Positions 15,330 to 23,927 of a DNA stretch of 64,000 bases are shown piece by piece; position 1 is the stretch's first letter; each line of letters opens with the position of its first letter. The notes under the pieces are model-generated. The model was not told the DNA's origin and made no database searches. It saw nothing but the letters and a program-made list of their open reading frames with translations. Source of the DNA: Ramlibacter pinisoli (GTDB lineage: Bacteria; Pseudomonadota; Gammaproteobacteria; Burkholderiales; Burkholderiaceae_C); contig NZ_WSEL01000009.1 of assembly GCF_009758015.1 (NCBI RefSeq), positions 930,001 to 994,000 of the forward strand. Reading direction: 5' to 3'. A program made the translations under genes and the position numbers.

Positions 15330-17302
15330 CATCGCTGTTCGATTCCGGCGCCCCTGCGCGCCTGCTGTTCCTTGCCGACGATCCCGCGCTGGTGCGCCGG
15401 CAGCTCGCGGGCGAGGCCCTGGCGCCCGCCGACGCCGGCCCGCTGCGGCACGACGTCTCCACCGACGAGATCACGCCGGTGGCCATCCTGTCGTACTACG
15501 ACGCCCGGCTGGCCCGCTTTGCCTACACCGGCCTGCAGTGCGGCGGCCAGGCGCCGGTGGAAGCCGGTGCGGTGCAGGCCGCAGGCGTCCAGGTGACGGT
15601 GGCAGGGCGGCGCTACGGCAAGGGCTCGTCGCGCGAGCACAGCCCGGCGGCCGAGCGGGCGGCCGGCATCCGGCTGGTGATCGCCGAGAGCTTCGAGCGC
15701 ATCTACCGCCAGAACGCCGACAACATCGGCCTGTTCACGTCGACCAACCCGGGCCTGGCCGGGCGGCTGGCGCGCGGCGAACCGGTGACCATCGACGAAC
15801 TGCTGGCCGGCCGCGAGCCGCTGGCGGCCGCGATCCTGCGCAGCGGCGGCCTGCTGCGGTTCGGCCAGGCCCACCTGCGCCAGGCGCGGCCGGTGCCGTT
15901 CACCGACGGCACGCGGCCGATGACGCTGTACGAGAAGATCATGCGGCGCCACCTGCTGGCCACGCCGGTCACGCCCAGCGACCCGCGCGAGGGCGACGGC
16001 TGCTTCGTGCGGGCCGACTGGCGCTTCATCCACGAGTACTACACCGGCATGGCGGCGCACCTGCTGGACACCACCTTCGGCGCCGACCTGGCACTGCAGG
16101 CGCGCGAGAGCATCGTGGTGTTCGAGGACCACACCTCGTACGTGGCCGAAAGCCCCGCGCACCTGAAGGCGGGGCTCGTCCCCAACATGCGGGCCATGTG
16201 CGAGGCGCAGCGGGCCTTCGTCGCCCGCCACGGCCTGCGCTCGCACCGCACGCTCACCGACGAGGAGGCGGCACGCGACGACGGCAGCAACGTCGCCGGC
16301 ATCTCGCACGCGATGGTGGCCGAGCACTACGCCCTGCCCAGCCAGGTGGTCGTGGGCACCGACTCGCACGCCCCGCACAGCGGCGCGCTGGGCTGCGTGG
16401 CGTTCGGCGTCGGCACCACCGACATGGCCAACGCATTCACCACCGGCGCGGTGCGCACCACGCTGGCGCCGGTGCTGCGCATCGACCTCGAGGGCCGCCT
16501 GCCGGCCGGGCTGACGGCCAAGGACGTGCTGCTGCACCTCCTGGCGCACCCGGACATCCGCACCGGCGGCGGGGTCGGCAAGGTGTTCGAGTTCCGCGGC
16601 CCGGTGGTGGAGGCTTTCTCCGTCGACGAGCGCGCCACGCTCACCAACATGACGGCCGAGCTGGGCGGGCTGACCGGCATCGTCGCGCCCGACGCCCGGA
16701 CCGTGCGCTTCCTGCGCGAGCGCCGCGGGGTCGAGGTCGCGCTGGAGCCGTGGATGCACAGCGATGCCGGTGCCGCCTACGCCGGCGTGATCCGCGTCGA
16801 CTGCGGCGCGCTGTCGCCCATGGTGGCCGCGCCCGGCGACCCCGGCAATGGCACCGCCCTCGACGACCTGCCCGGGCCGGTGGCGATCGACATCGCCTAC
16901 GGCGGCTCTTGCACGGCGGGCAAGCGCGAGGACTTCGACCACTACCACGCCGTGCTGGCCTGGGGCCTGGAACACGGCCTGGCCGTGCCCGGCCATGTGC
17001 AGCTCTTCCTGCAGTACGGCACGACCGCCGTGCGCGACTATTGCCGCGAGCGTGGCTACGACCGCGTGTTCGCCGCCGCCGGTGCGCGCATCCTGCAGCC
17101 CTCGTGCGGCGCCTGCGCCAACTGCGGCCCCGGGTCGTCGACCGATGCGGCGCAGGTGACCGTCAGTGCCATCAACCGCAACTTCCCCGGCCGCTCGGGG
17201 CCCGGCCAGGTCTGGCTGGCGAGCCCCCCGACCGTGATGGCCAGCGCGCTCGCCGGCCGGCTGTGCTCCTGGGACAGCTTGCGCCGCCAGGTCGGCGGTT
17301 GA
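15326..17302 (+). CDS. Aconitase-family (de)hydratase with swivel domain first
   Basis: The start overlaps the LysR stop; the protein is 658 residues. Residues 1 to about 200 form the swivel (LeuD-like) domain ('DVSTDEITPV', 'GRRYGKGSSREHSPAAERAA'), and residues from about 205 form the large [4Fe-4S] domain (LeuC-like), with 'VVGTDSHAPHSGALG', 'YGGSCTAG' and 'QPSCGACANCGPG' supplying cluster cysteines. Classical aconitase and LeuC-LeuD have the opposite order; AcnB also puts the swivel early, but has an extra HEAT-like domain that is missing here. The family adds or removes water on di- and tricarboxylates. Context suggests hydration of an unsaturated or branched acid to feed the CoA-transferase and lyase. 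Confidence 0.88.
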   Translation: MTSLFDSGAPARLLFLADDPALVRRQLAGEALAPADAGPLRHDVSTDEITPVAILSYYDARLARFAYTGLQCGGQAPVEAGAVQAAGVQVTVAGRRYGKGSSREHSPAAERAAGIRLVIAESFERIYRQNADNIGLFTSTNPGLAGRLARGEPVTIDELLAGREPLAAAILRSGGLLRFGQAHLRQARPVPFTDGTRPMTLYEKIMRRHLLATPVTPSDPREGDGCFVRADWRFIHEYYTGMAAHLLDTTFGADLALQARESIVVFEDHTSYVAESPAHLKAGLVPNMRAMCEAQRAFVARHGLRSHRTLTDEEAARDDGSNVAGISHAMVAEHYALPSQVVVGTDSHAPHSGALGCVAFGVGTTDMANAFTTGAVRTTLAPVLRIDLEGRLPAGLTAKDVLLHLLAHPDIRTGGGVGKVFEFRGPVVEAFSVDERATLTNMTAELGGLTGIVAPDARTVRFLRERRGVEVALEPWMHSDAGAAYAGVIRVDCGALSPMVAAPGDPGNGTALDDLPGPVAIDIAYGGSCTAGKREDFDHYHAVLAWGLEHGLAVPGHVQLFLQYGTTAVRDYCRERGYDRVFAAAGARILQPSCGACANCGPGSSTDAAQVTVSAINRNFPGRSGPGQVWLASPPTVMASALAGRLCSWDSLRRQVGG

Positions 17303-17327
17303 GCACCTCGGGTTGCTGAAGCGGGGC

Positions 17328-17348
17328 GCCGGGCGCTGCCTGCCCGGC
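17328..17348 (+). terminator. Hairpin after the aconitase-like gene
   Basis: GCCGGGC (17328-17334) pairs with GCCCGGC (17342-17348) around a 7-nt loop, 26 bp after the stop codon. There is no T-tract, so termination is only possible, not shown. Confidence 0.3.
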
Positions 17349-17373
17349 CGCAGGGACCGTGCGTCGGCCGCAC

Positions 17374-17402
17374 TTGCAACGGCCGGCCGCGCGACCTACT
17401 GT
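17374..17402 (+). promoter_or_regulatory. Weak sigma70-like promoter for GYD gene
   Basis: TTGCAA (17374-17379) and TACTGT (17397-17402) are separated by 17 bp, about 30 bp upstream of the GYD start. The match to consensus is modest. Confidence 0.35.
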
Positions 17403-17433
17403 CACGCCCCCTTCGAACCTCCAGGAGATGACC

Positions 17434-17727
17434 ATGGCCAATTTCATCGGTCTGGCGACCTTCACCGACCAGGGCATGCGCACCGTGAAGGACACGGTCA
17501 AGCGTGCCGACGCCGCGCGCGAACTGGCGACCCGCTTCGGGGTGCAGGTCAAGGACATCTCCTGGACGCTCGGCAAGTACGACCTGGTGCTCCAGTGCGA
17601 GGCCAAGGACGAGGCCTCGATGGTGGCCTACACCCTGGCCATCACCTCGGCCGGCAATGTGCGCGTCCAGACCCTGCGCGCGCTCAGCCGCGACGAGATG
17701 GCCAAGGTCATCGAGAAGATGCCCTGA
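17434..17727 (+). CDS. Small GYD-domain protein
   Basis: The ATG at 17434 is preferred over 17428 because GGAG (17424-17427) is then 6 nt upstream. The 97-residue protein MANFIGLATFTDQGMRTVKD has the ferredoxin-like GYD-domain pattern: 'WTLGKYDLVLQCEAKDEASM' and 'AITSAGNVRVQTLRALS'. These small cytoplasmic proteins are widespread and their function is unknown. It is flanked by hairpins on both sides and seems to be transcribed alone. Confidence 0.85.
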   Translation: MANFIGLATFTDQGMRTVKDTVKRADAARELATRFGVQVKDISWTLGKYDLVLQCEAKDEASMVAYTLAITSAGNVRVQTLRALSRDEMAKVIEKMP

Positions 17728-17755
17728 GGCGGCGCGTCCCCAGAAGAAACCTGCT

Positions 17756-17774
17756 TGCCGGGCTGGGCCCGGCA
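17756..17774. terminator. CCGGG palindrome between convergent GYD and SpoVR genes
   Basis: TGCCGGGC (17756-17763) pairs with GCCCGGCA (17767-17774). It sits between two convergent stop codons and is also a solo unit of the CCGGG-type palindromic repeat. It may act as a bidirectional terminator. Confidence 0.4.
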
Positions 17775-17814
17775 TGACTCTTCCGAATCCCGGCGCGATC
17801 CCGTCGAGGGGAGC

Positions 17815-19350
17815 TCAGTGGGTTGAAGCCGGGGTCACTTCCCAGTGCTGCAGCACGCGCTCGTGCGCGTCCACGCTCTCGAGCCGCACCCGGAAGCCCC
17901 ACAGCCGGGCGACATGCTTGACCACTTCCTCGGCGCCGTTGTCGAGCGGGCGGTCGTGGTGGCGCACGTGGCGCAGCGTGAGCGAGCGGTCGCCGCGCAG
18001 GTTGACGTTCCAGACCTGGATGTTGGGCTCGCGCCAGTTCAGGTCGTACTGCTTGGACAGCGCCTCGCGCACGCGCCGGTACCCCATGTCGTCGTGGATG
18101 GCGGCCACCTCCAGCTCGCGCTGGGAGGCGTCGTCGACGATGGAGAACAGCCGGAAGTCACGCATCAGGCGTGGCGACAGGTACTGGCCGATGAAACTCT
18201 CGTCCTTGAAGTGCCGCATCGCGTAGTCGAGCGTCTTGACCCAGTCGCTGCCGGCGATGTCGGGGAACCACTCGCGGTCCTCCTGCGTCGGGGCGACGCA
18301 GATGCGCTTGAGGTCGGTGAACATCGCGAAGCCCAGCGCATAGGGGTTGATGCCCGAATAGCGCGGGTCGGTGACCGGCGGCTGGAACACCACGTTGGTG
18401 TGCGAGGACAGGCACTCCAGCATGAACCCGTCGGCCAGCAGGCCGTCGTCGTACATGGTGTTGAGCAGGGTGTAGTGCCAGAACGTGGCCCAGCCCTCGT
18501 TCATCACCTGGGTCTGGCGCTGCGGGTAGAAATACTGCGCCACCTTGCGCACGATGCGCACCACCTCGCGCTGCCAGGGTTCCAGCAGCGGCGCGTTCTT
18601 CTCGATGAAGTACAGCAGGTTCTCCTGCGGCTCCTCGGGGAAGCGGCGGCGTTCCTTCTTGGCCTCCTTGCCCGGCTGGCGCGGCAGCGTGCGCCACAGG
18701 TCGTTGATCTGCTGCTGCAGGTAGGCCTCGCGGTCCTTGCGGCGCATTTCCTCCTCGACCATGCTGATCTTCTGCGGCCGGCGGTAGCGGTCGACGCCGT
18801 AGTTCATCAGCGCATGGCAGGCGTCCAGCACCTCCTCGACGGCTTCCAGGCCGTGGCGCTCCTCGCACTCGGCGATGTAGCCCTTGGCGTAGACCAGGTA
18901 GTCGACGATGGACGAGGCGTCCGTCCACATCCGGAACAGGTAGTTGCCCTTGAAGAACGAGTTGTGGCCGAAGCACGCATGCGCCATCACCAGCGCCTGC
19001 ATGGGCAGCGTGTTCTCCTCCATCAGGTAGGCGATGCAGGGGTCCGAATTGATGACGATCTCGTAGGCCAGCCCCATGTGGCCGCGGCGGTAGTTCTTCT
19101 CGCTGGAGATGAACTGCTTGCCGAACGACCAGTGCCGGTAGTTGACCGGCATGCCGACCGAGGCGTAGGCGTCGAGCATCTGCTCGGCCGAGATGACCTC
19201 CAGCTGCACCGGGTAGGTGTCGAGCTTGAAGCGATCGGCCGTCTTGCGGATCGCGTTGAAGTACTCGTCGATGAGCTCGAAGGTCCAGTCGGACGCATTC
19301 GGCAGCCGGTTGGCGCCCCGCACGGGCGCCTCGTTGACGACAGCGGACAT
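17815..19350 (-). CDS. spoVR: SpoVR-family protein
   Basis: This 511-residue protein is full length for the SpoVR/YcgB family, with signature stretches 'NYRHWSFGKQFI', 'AYEIVINSDPCIAYLMEENT', 'HACFGHNSFFKGNYLF' and 'VMNEGWATFWHYTLLN'. The last two contain conserved His/Glu residues that look like a metal site. In enterobacteria YcgB is linked to the YeaG/YeaH stress system under RpoS; in Bacillus it affects spore cortex. Here it is the last gene of the prkA-yeaH-spoVR operon, 10 bp after yeaH. Biochemical activity is unknown. Confidence 0.95.
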   Translation of the reverse strand: MSAVVNEAPVRGANRLPNASDWTFELIDEYFNAIRKTADRFKLDTYPVQLEVISAEQMLDAYASVGMPVNYRHWSFGKQFISSEKNYRRGHMGLAYEIVINSDPCIAYLMEENTLPMQALVMAHACFGHNSFFKGNYLFRMWTDASSIVDYLVYAKGYIAECEERHGLEAVEEVLDACHALMNYGVDRYRRPQKISMVEEEMRRKDREAYLQQQINDLWRTLPRQPGKEAKKERRRFPEEPQENLLYFIEKNAPLLEPWQREVVRIVRKVAQYFYPQRQTQVMNEGWATFWHYTLLNTMYDDGLLADGFMLECLSSHTNVVFQPPVTDPRYSGINPYALGFAMFTDLKRICVAPTQEDREWFPDIAGSDWVKTLDYAMRHFKDESFIGQYLSPRLMRDFRLFSIVDDASQRELEVAAIHDDMGYRRVREALSKQYDLNWREPNIQVWNVNLRGDRSLTLRHVRHHDRPLDNGAEEVVKHVARLWGFRVRLESVDAHERVLQHWEVTPASTH

Positions 19351-19360
19351 CAGCGGTTCC

Positions 19361-20671
19361 TCAGGCGGGTACCCCGATGGGGTTCTTCTTGAACAGGTCC
19401 CGGAACACCGGGAAGATCTGCGCCGGCGTGACGATCTTCTGCATCGCGAAGTTGACGTTGGAGTCGCGCACCCGGGTGTACTCCTCCCACAGGTTCTGGT
19501 CCTCGTCGGCCACCTGCACGTAGGCGAAGTAGCGGCACAGCGGCAGCAGCTTGCCGTCGAGCAGCTCGCGGCACTTGGACGAATCCTGCTGCCAGTTGTC
19601 GCCGTCGGACGCCTGGGCGCCGTAGATGTTCCATTCGCTGCCCATGTAGCGCTCGCGGATGATCTCGTGCATGAGCGTCAGCGCGCTCGACACGACCGTG
19701 CCGCCGGATTCGGTGGCATGGAAGAACTCGTCCTCGGGCACCTCGGCCGCCTGGGTGTGGTGGCGGATGAAGACGACGTCGGTCTGCTTGTAGTGCCGGG
19801 TGAGGAAGAGGTACAGCAGGATGAAGAAGCGTTTGGCCAGGTCCTTGCGCGACTCGTCCATGGAGCCCGAGACGTCCATCAGGCAGAACATCACGGCCTT
19901 GCTGGTGGGCAGCGGCTCGCGGATGCGGTTGCGGTAGCGCAGGTCGAACGGGTCGAGGAAGGGGACGCGCTTCAAGCGCGCGCGCAGCGCCTCGATCTCG
20001 ACCTTGAGCGCCGCGATCTCGGGCGCCGGGGTGTCGCCGCGCGCCTCGACGAGGGCCAGGTGCTCTTCGGCACGGCGCAACTGGCGCCGGGCGTCGCCGC
20101 CCATGGCGATGCGCCGCGCCAGGCCCACCCGCATCGAGCGGACCACGTGCAGGCTGGTGGGGTTGCCCTCGGAGACGAAACCGGCGCGACGGGTCTTCCA
20201 CTCCGGCGCATCGGCCAGCAGCTGCGTGCGGATGAGCCGCGGCAGCGCCAGGTCGTCGAAGAAGTAGTTCATGAACTCCTCCCGCGTGATGCGGAAGGTG
20301 AAGTCGTCTTCGCTCTGGCCGTCGGGCGAGGCGCCGCTGCCGCCCCCGCCGCCCTGCCCGCCGCGCGGGCGCGGGATGCGGTCGCCGCGCAGGTATTCCT
20401 GGTTGCCCGGGTGCACCATCTCGCGCGAGCCGCCCGGGCCGTGGCTGAACACCGGCTCGGACACGTCGCGCTTGGGAAGGCTGATGTCGGCGCCGTCCTC
20501 GATGTTGTGGATGCTGCGGTCGCCCACGGCCTTGCGCACCGCGTCGCGGATCTGCTCGCGGTAGCGGCGCAGGAACCTCTCCCGGTTGCCGATCGACTTG
20601 TTCTTGCCCGACAGGCGCCGGTCGATGACTTGGTGGAGCGCGGAGCGCTCCGATCGGTTGCTGGATGCCAC
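19361..20671 (-). CDS. yeaH: YeaH/YhbH family (DUF444) protein with VWA-like domain
   Basis: This 436-residue protein opens with the 'RRLSGKNKSIGNRERFLRRY' segment typical of YeaH. A Gly-rich linker follows near residues 100-115, then a VWA-like metal-binding domain containing 'FCLMDVSGSMDES' (MIDAS motif DxSxS). The family works with the PrkA kinase (YeaG) in stress and nitrogen starvation; the exact role is unknown. It is 36 bp downstream of prkA and 10 bp upstream of spoVR. Confidence 0.95.
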   Translation of the reverse strand: MASSNRSERSALHQVIDRRLSGKNKSIGNRERFLRRYREQIRDAVRKAVGDRSIHNIEDGADISLPKRDVSEPVFSHGPGGSREMVHPGNQEYLRGDRIPRPRGGQGGGGGSGASPDGQSEDDFTFRITREEFMNYFFDDLALPRLIRTQLLADAPEWKTRRAGFVSEGNPTSLHVVRSMRVGLARRIAMGGDARRQLRRAEEHLALVEARGDTPAPEIAALKVEIEALRARLKRVPFLDPFDLRYRNRIREPLPTSKAVMFCLMDVSGSMDESRKDLAKRFFILLYLFLTRHYKQTDVVFIRHHTQAAEVPEDEFFHATESGGTVVSSALTLMHEIIRERYMGSEWNIYGAQASDGDNWQQDSSKCRELLDGKLLPLCRYFAYVQVADEDQNLWEEYTRVRDSNVNFAMQKIVTPAQIFPVFRDLFKKNPIGVPA

Positions 20672-20707
20672 TGGGGGCGCCGCTCCGTCTGTTGTCAGGC
20701 CGAAAGG

Positions 20708-22630
20708 TTACGAGCTCTTGCGAACGCGCAGGTACCACTCGCACAGCAACCGCACCTGGCGGTGGGTGTATCCCTTCTCCACCATGCGGTTGACGAAGTC
20801 CTCGTGCTTCTTCTGCTCATCGGCGCTGGCCTTGGCGTTGAAGCTGATCACCGGCAGGAGGTCCTCGGTGTTGGAGAACATCTTCTTCTCGATGACGGTG
20901 CGCAGCTTCTCGTAGCTGGTCCAGACCGGGTTCTTGCCGGCGTTGTTGGCCCGCGCGCGCAGCACGAAGTTGACGATCTCGTTGCGGAAGTCCTTCGGGT
21001 TGGACAGGCCGGCCGGCTTCTCGATCTTCTCGAGCTCGCCGTTCAGGGCCGAGCGGTCGAAGATCTCGCCGGTGTCGGTGTCGCGGAACTCCTGGTCCTG
21101 GATCCAGAAGTCGGCGTAGGTGACGTAGCGGTCGAAGATGTTCTGCCCGTACTCCGAGTACGACTCGAGGTAGGCGGTCTGGATCTCCTTGCCGATGAAC
21201 TCCGCATAGCGGGCCGACAGGTGCTCCTTGATGTACGACAGGTACTTCTGCTCGGTCTCGGGCGGGAACTGCTCGCGCTCGATCTGCTGCTCGAGCACGT
21301 ACATCAGGTGCACCGGGTTGGCGGCGATCTCGTTGGAGTCGAAGTTGAAGACCTTGGACAGGATCTTGAACGCGAAGCGCGTGGAGATGCCGGTCATGCC
21401 CTCGTCGACGCCGGCGTAGTCGCGGTACTCCTGGTAGCTCTTGGCCTTGGGGTCGGTGTCCTTGAGGTTCTCGCCGTCGTAGATCTGCATCTTGGAGAAG
21501 ATGCTGCTGTTCTCCGGCTCCTTCAGGCGGGTGAGCACCGAGAACTGGGCCATCATCTTCAGCGTCCCGGGCGCGCACACCGCGTCCTTGAGCGAGGAGT
21601 TGCGCAGCAACTTGTCGTAGATCTTGACCTCCTCGGTCAGGCGCAGGCAGTACGGCACCTTCACGATGTAGATGCGGTCGAGGAAGGCCTCGTTGTTCTT
21701 GTTGTTCTTGAACGCCTTCCACTCGCTCTCGTTCGAGTGGGCCATGACGATGCCGTCGAACGGGATGGCGCCGAAGCCCTCGGTGCCCTTGAAGTTGCCT
21801 TCCTGGGTGGCCGTGAGCAGCGGGTGCAGCACCTTGATCGGCGCCTTGAACATCTCGACGAATTCGAGCAGGCCCTGGTTGGCCAGGCACAGGCCACCGG
21901 AGTAGCTGTAGGCGTCGGGGTCGTCCTGCGCGTAGGTCTCGAGCTTGCGGATGTCGACCTTGCCGACCAGCGACGAGATGTCCTGGTTGTTCTCGTCGCC
22001 CGGCTCGGTCTTGGCGATGCCGATCTGCTTGAGGACCGACGGGTAGCGCTTGACGACCTTGAACTTGCGGATGTCGCCGCCGAACTCCTCGAGCCGCTTG
22101 ACGGCCCACGGCGACATGATCTTCTGCGTGTAGCGGCGCGCGATGCCGAACTGCTGCTCGAGCAGCGGGCCGTCCTCCTCGTTGCTGAAAAGGCCCAGAG
22201 GCGACTCGTTCACCGGGGAGCCCTTGAGCGCGTAGAACGGCACCTGCTCCATCAGCTGCTTCAGGCGCTCGGCGATCGACGACTTGCCGCCGCCCACCGG
22301 GCCGAGCAGATACAGGATCTGCTTCTTCTCCTCCAGGCCCTGGGCGGCATGGCGGAAGTGCGAGACGACCTGCTCGATCGGCTCCTCGAGGCCGTAGAAG
22401 TCCTTGAAGGCCGGGTAGATGCGGATGACCTTGTTGCCGAAGATGCGCGACAGACGCGAGTCGTGGCGCGTATCGACCATCTCCGGCTCGCCGATGGCGG
22501 CGAGCATGCGCTCGGAGGCGGTGGCGTAGACGAGGGGGTCCTTCCTGCACAGTTCGAGGTAGTCCTCGAGCGACATCTCTTCCTCGCGAGTCTGCTCGTA
22601 GCGTGCGAGGAAATTGCGAACCACATCCAT
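20708..22630 (-). CDS. prkA: PrkA-type serine protein kinase (YeaG family)
   Basis: The ATG at 22630 is preceded by AAGGAG and gives 640 residues, the normal length. The N-terminal AAA-type ATPase core has Walker A 'GPVGGGKSS' at residues 110-118, and the C-terminal part ('CEWYLRVRKSS' end) is the PrkA kinase-like domain. PrkA/YeaG has reported kinase activity and, with YeaH and SpoVR, acts in general stress. An upstream in-frame extension to 22693 has no ribosome site and is rejected. A TGTAGGAC motif pair lies about 100 bp upstream. Confidence 0.96.
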   Translation of the reverse strand: MDVVRNFLARYEQTREEEMSLEDYLELCRKDPLVYATASERMLAAIGEPEMVDTRHDSRLSRIFGNKVIRIYPAFKDFYGLEEPIEQVVSHFRHAAQGLEEKKQILYLLGPVGGGKSSIAERLKQLMEQVPFYALKGSPVNESPLGLFSNEEDGPLLEQQFGIARRYTQKIMSPWAVKRLEEFGGDIRKFKVVKRYPSVLKQIGIAKTEPGDENNQDISSLVGKVDIRKLETYAQDDPDAYSYSGGLCLANQGLLEFVEMFKAPIKVLHPLLTATQEGNFKGTEGFGAIPFDGIVMAHSNESEWKAFKNNKNNEAFLDRIYIVKVPYCLRLTEEVKIYDKLLRNSSLKDAVCAPGTLKMMAQFSVLTRLKEPENSSIFSKMQIYDGENLKDTDPKAKSYQEYRDYAGVDEGMTGISTRFAFKILSKVFNFDSNEIAANPVHLMYVLEQQIEREQFPPETEQKYLSYIKEHLSARYAEFIGKEIQTAYLESYSEYGQNIFDRYVTYADFWIQDQEFRDTDTGEIFDRSALNGELEKIEKPAGLSNPKDFRNEIVNFVLRARANNAGKNPVWTSYEKLRTVIEKKMFSNTEDLLPVISFNAKASADEQKKHEDFVNRMVEKGYTHRQVRLLCEWYLRVRKSS

Positions 22631-22968
22631 GAGAACTCCTTCTGCGGCGGGTACCGGCGCGGGATGGACCGCGCCAGTGATGTTCGGAACCACTTTAGCG
22701 CAGGCCCCTTGTCGAGGTAGTACCTGCGTGTAGGACGATGCGTGACTTCACTGTAGGTGAACCATAGAGAAAAATGAAGCGCCAAAGTTCGTCTTGAGCC
22801 CACTCTTTACGCCCTGTGCGTGCAGACGCGCAACAGCTCGTGCAAGGTCGCGAAAAGCGCTTGCGCATGGCCCCGGTTTGCGGCACAACTCGAAGGTTGA
22901 CCGCAGGCCCGTCCGCACGCAGATGCACCGCGCCGGTGCCGGCGCGGCGGCCGATGCGCCACCCTGGT
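22631..22968. other. 338-bp intergenic region upstream of prkA
   Basis: It holds the prkA ribosome site next to 22630 and TGTAGGAC-like motifs at 22729-22758. In the remaining part up to 22968 I see no gene, hairpin with T-tract or repeat. Confidence 0.5.
22729..22758 (-). promoter_or_regulatory. Paired TGTAGG motifs upstream of prkA operon
   Basis: TGTAGGAC (22729-22736) and TGTAGGTG (22752-22759), 23 bp apart, lie about 100-130 bp before the prkA start. The same motif, often paired at 21-25 bp, precedes other stress-type genes in the window. Confidence 0.45.
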
Positions 22969-23832
22969 TCAGGCCAGCCCGAGCAGCCGCACCGCGTTGC
23001 CCTTCAGGATGCCCGGCATCACCTCGGGCTTGAACCCCGCGTCCTCGAAATCCTTCATCCAGCGCTCCGGCGTGATGAGCGGGTAGTCGCTGCCGAACAG
23101 CACCCGGTCCTTCAGCAGTGTGTTGGCGTACTGCACCAGCTGCCGGGGGAAGTACTTCGGGCTCCAGCCCGACAGGTCGATCCAGACGTTGGGCTTGTGC
23201 GTGGCCACCGACAGCGCCTCGTCCTGCCACGGGAAGCTCGGGTGGGCCATGACGATCTGCATGTCGGGGAAGTCGATGGCCACGTCGTCCAGGTGCATGG
23301 GGTTGCTGTACTCCAGCCGCAGGCCGCCGCCGCAGCGCATGCCCGAGCCGATGCCGCTGTGGCCGGTGTGGAAGATCACTGGCATCTTGTGCGCGTTGAT
23401 CACCTCGTACAGCGGCCAGGCCATCCGGTCGTAGGGATGGAAACCCTGCACGGTGGGATGGAACTTGAAGCCCTTGACGCCGTGTTCGGCGATCAGGCGC
23501 TCGGCCTCGCGCGCTCCCATCTTCCCCTTGTGCGGGTCGATGCTGGCGAAGCAGATCATCATGTCGGCGTTCTCGCGCGCCGCCTGCGCGATCTCCTCGT
23601 TCGGGATGCGGCGCCGGCCCAGCTGCGACTCGCTGTCGACCGTGAACATCACCAGCCCGATCTTCTTCTCCCGGTAGTAGGCGACCGTCTCGGCGATGGT
23701 CGGCCGGCGGCTGTTGCGGAAGTACTTGTCGGCGGCGCGGTCGTATTCCTCGCCGTAGTTGTCGAACGGGTTCCAGCAGCTGACTTCGGCGTGGGTGTGG
23801 ACGTCGATGGCGACGAGGTTGGCGTGGTCCAT
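22969..23832 (-). CDS. Amidohydrolase-2 family metal-dependent hydrolase/decarboxylase
   Basis: This 287-residue protein starts 'MDHANLVAIDVHTHAEVSCW'. The metal motif 'DVHTH', later His residues in 'IFHTGHSG' and 'MAHPSFPW', and Asp in 'LFGSDYPL' define the ACMSD-like amidohydrolase_2 family, which includes decarboxylases of aromatic acids and ring-cleavage products. It is divergent from the feruloyl-CoA synthase operon, with the proposed MarR operator in the 95-bp gap, so a role in aromatic catabolism is likely. Substrate unknown. Confidence 0.88.
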   Translation of the reverse strand: MDHANLVAIDVHTHAEVSCWNPFDNYGEEYDRAADKYFRNSRRPTIAETVAYYREKKIGLVMFTVDSESQLGRRRIPNEEIAQAARENADMMICFASIDPHKGKMGAREAERLIAEHGVKGFKFHPTVQGFHPYDRMAWPLYEVINAHKMPVIFHTGHSGIGSGMRCGGGLRLEYSNPMHLDDVAIDFPDMQIVMAHPSFPWQDEALSVATHKPNVWIDLSGWSPKYFPRQLVQYANTLLKDRVLFGSDYPLITPERWMKDFEDAGFKPEVMPGILKGNAVRLLGLA

Positions 23833-23879
23833 GGCGGCGGCGATCCTCTCAGGGTTAGTACCAGTGCGGCGGGCTTGTT

Positions 23880-23900
23880 TTGGTTATGACCAATAACCAA
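23880..23900. promoter_or_regulatory. 21-bp palindrome, candidate MarR operator
   Basis: TTGGTTAT-GACCA-ATAACCAA is a perfect 8-bp dyad with a 5-nt spacer, 27 bp before the enoyl-CoA hydratase start and 48 bp from the divergent amidohydrolase start. It is A/T-rich in a very G/C-rich region. The MarR gene at the end of the operon is the obvious candidate to bind it. Confidence 0.7.
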
Positions 23901-23927
23901 TAATGCCTGCACTCCGCAGGGACCGCA

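Noticed and set aside
19217..22720. Very long + strand open frame opposite spoVR, yeaH and prkA
   Set aside because: It spans three well-identified genes on the other strand and has no domain of its own.
22794..23033. Small + strand open frame in the gap before the amidohydrolase gene
   Set aside because: It has no ribosome site, an R/A/P-rich composition, and overlaps the amidohydrolase gene antisense.
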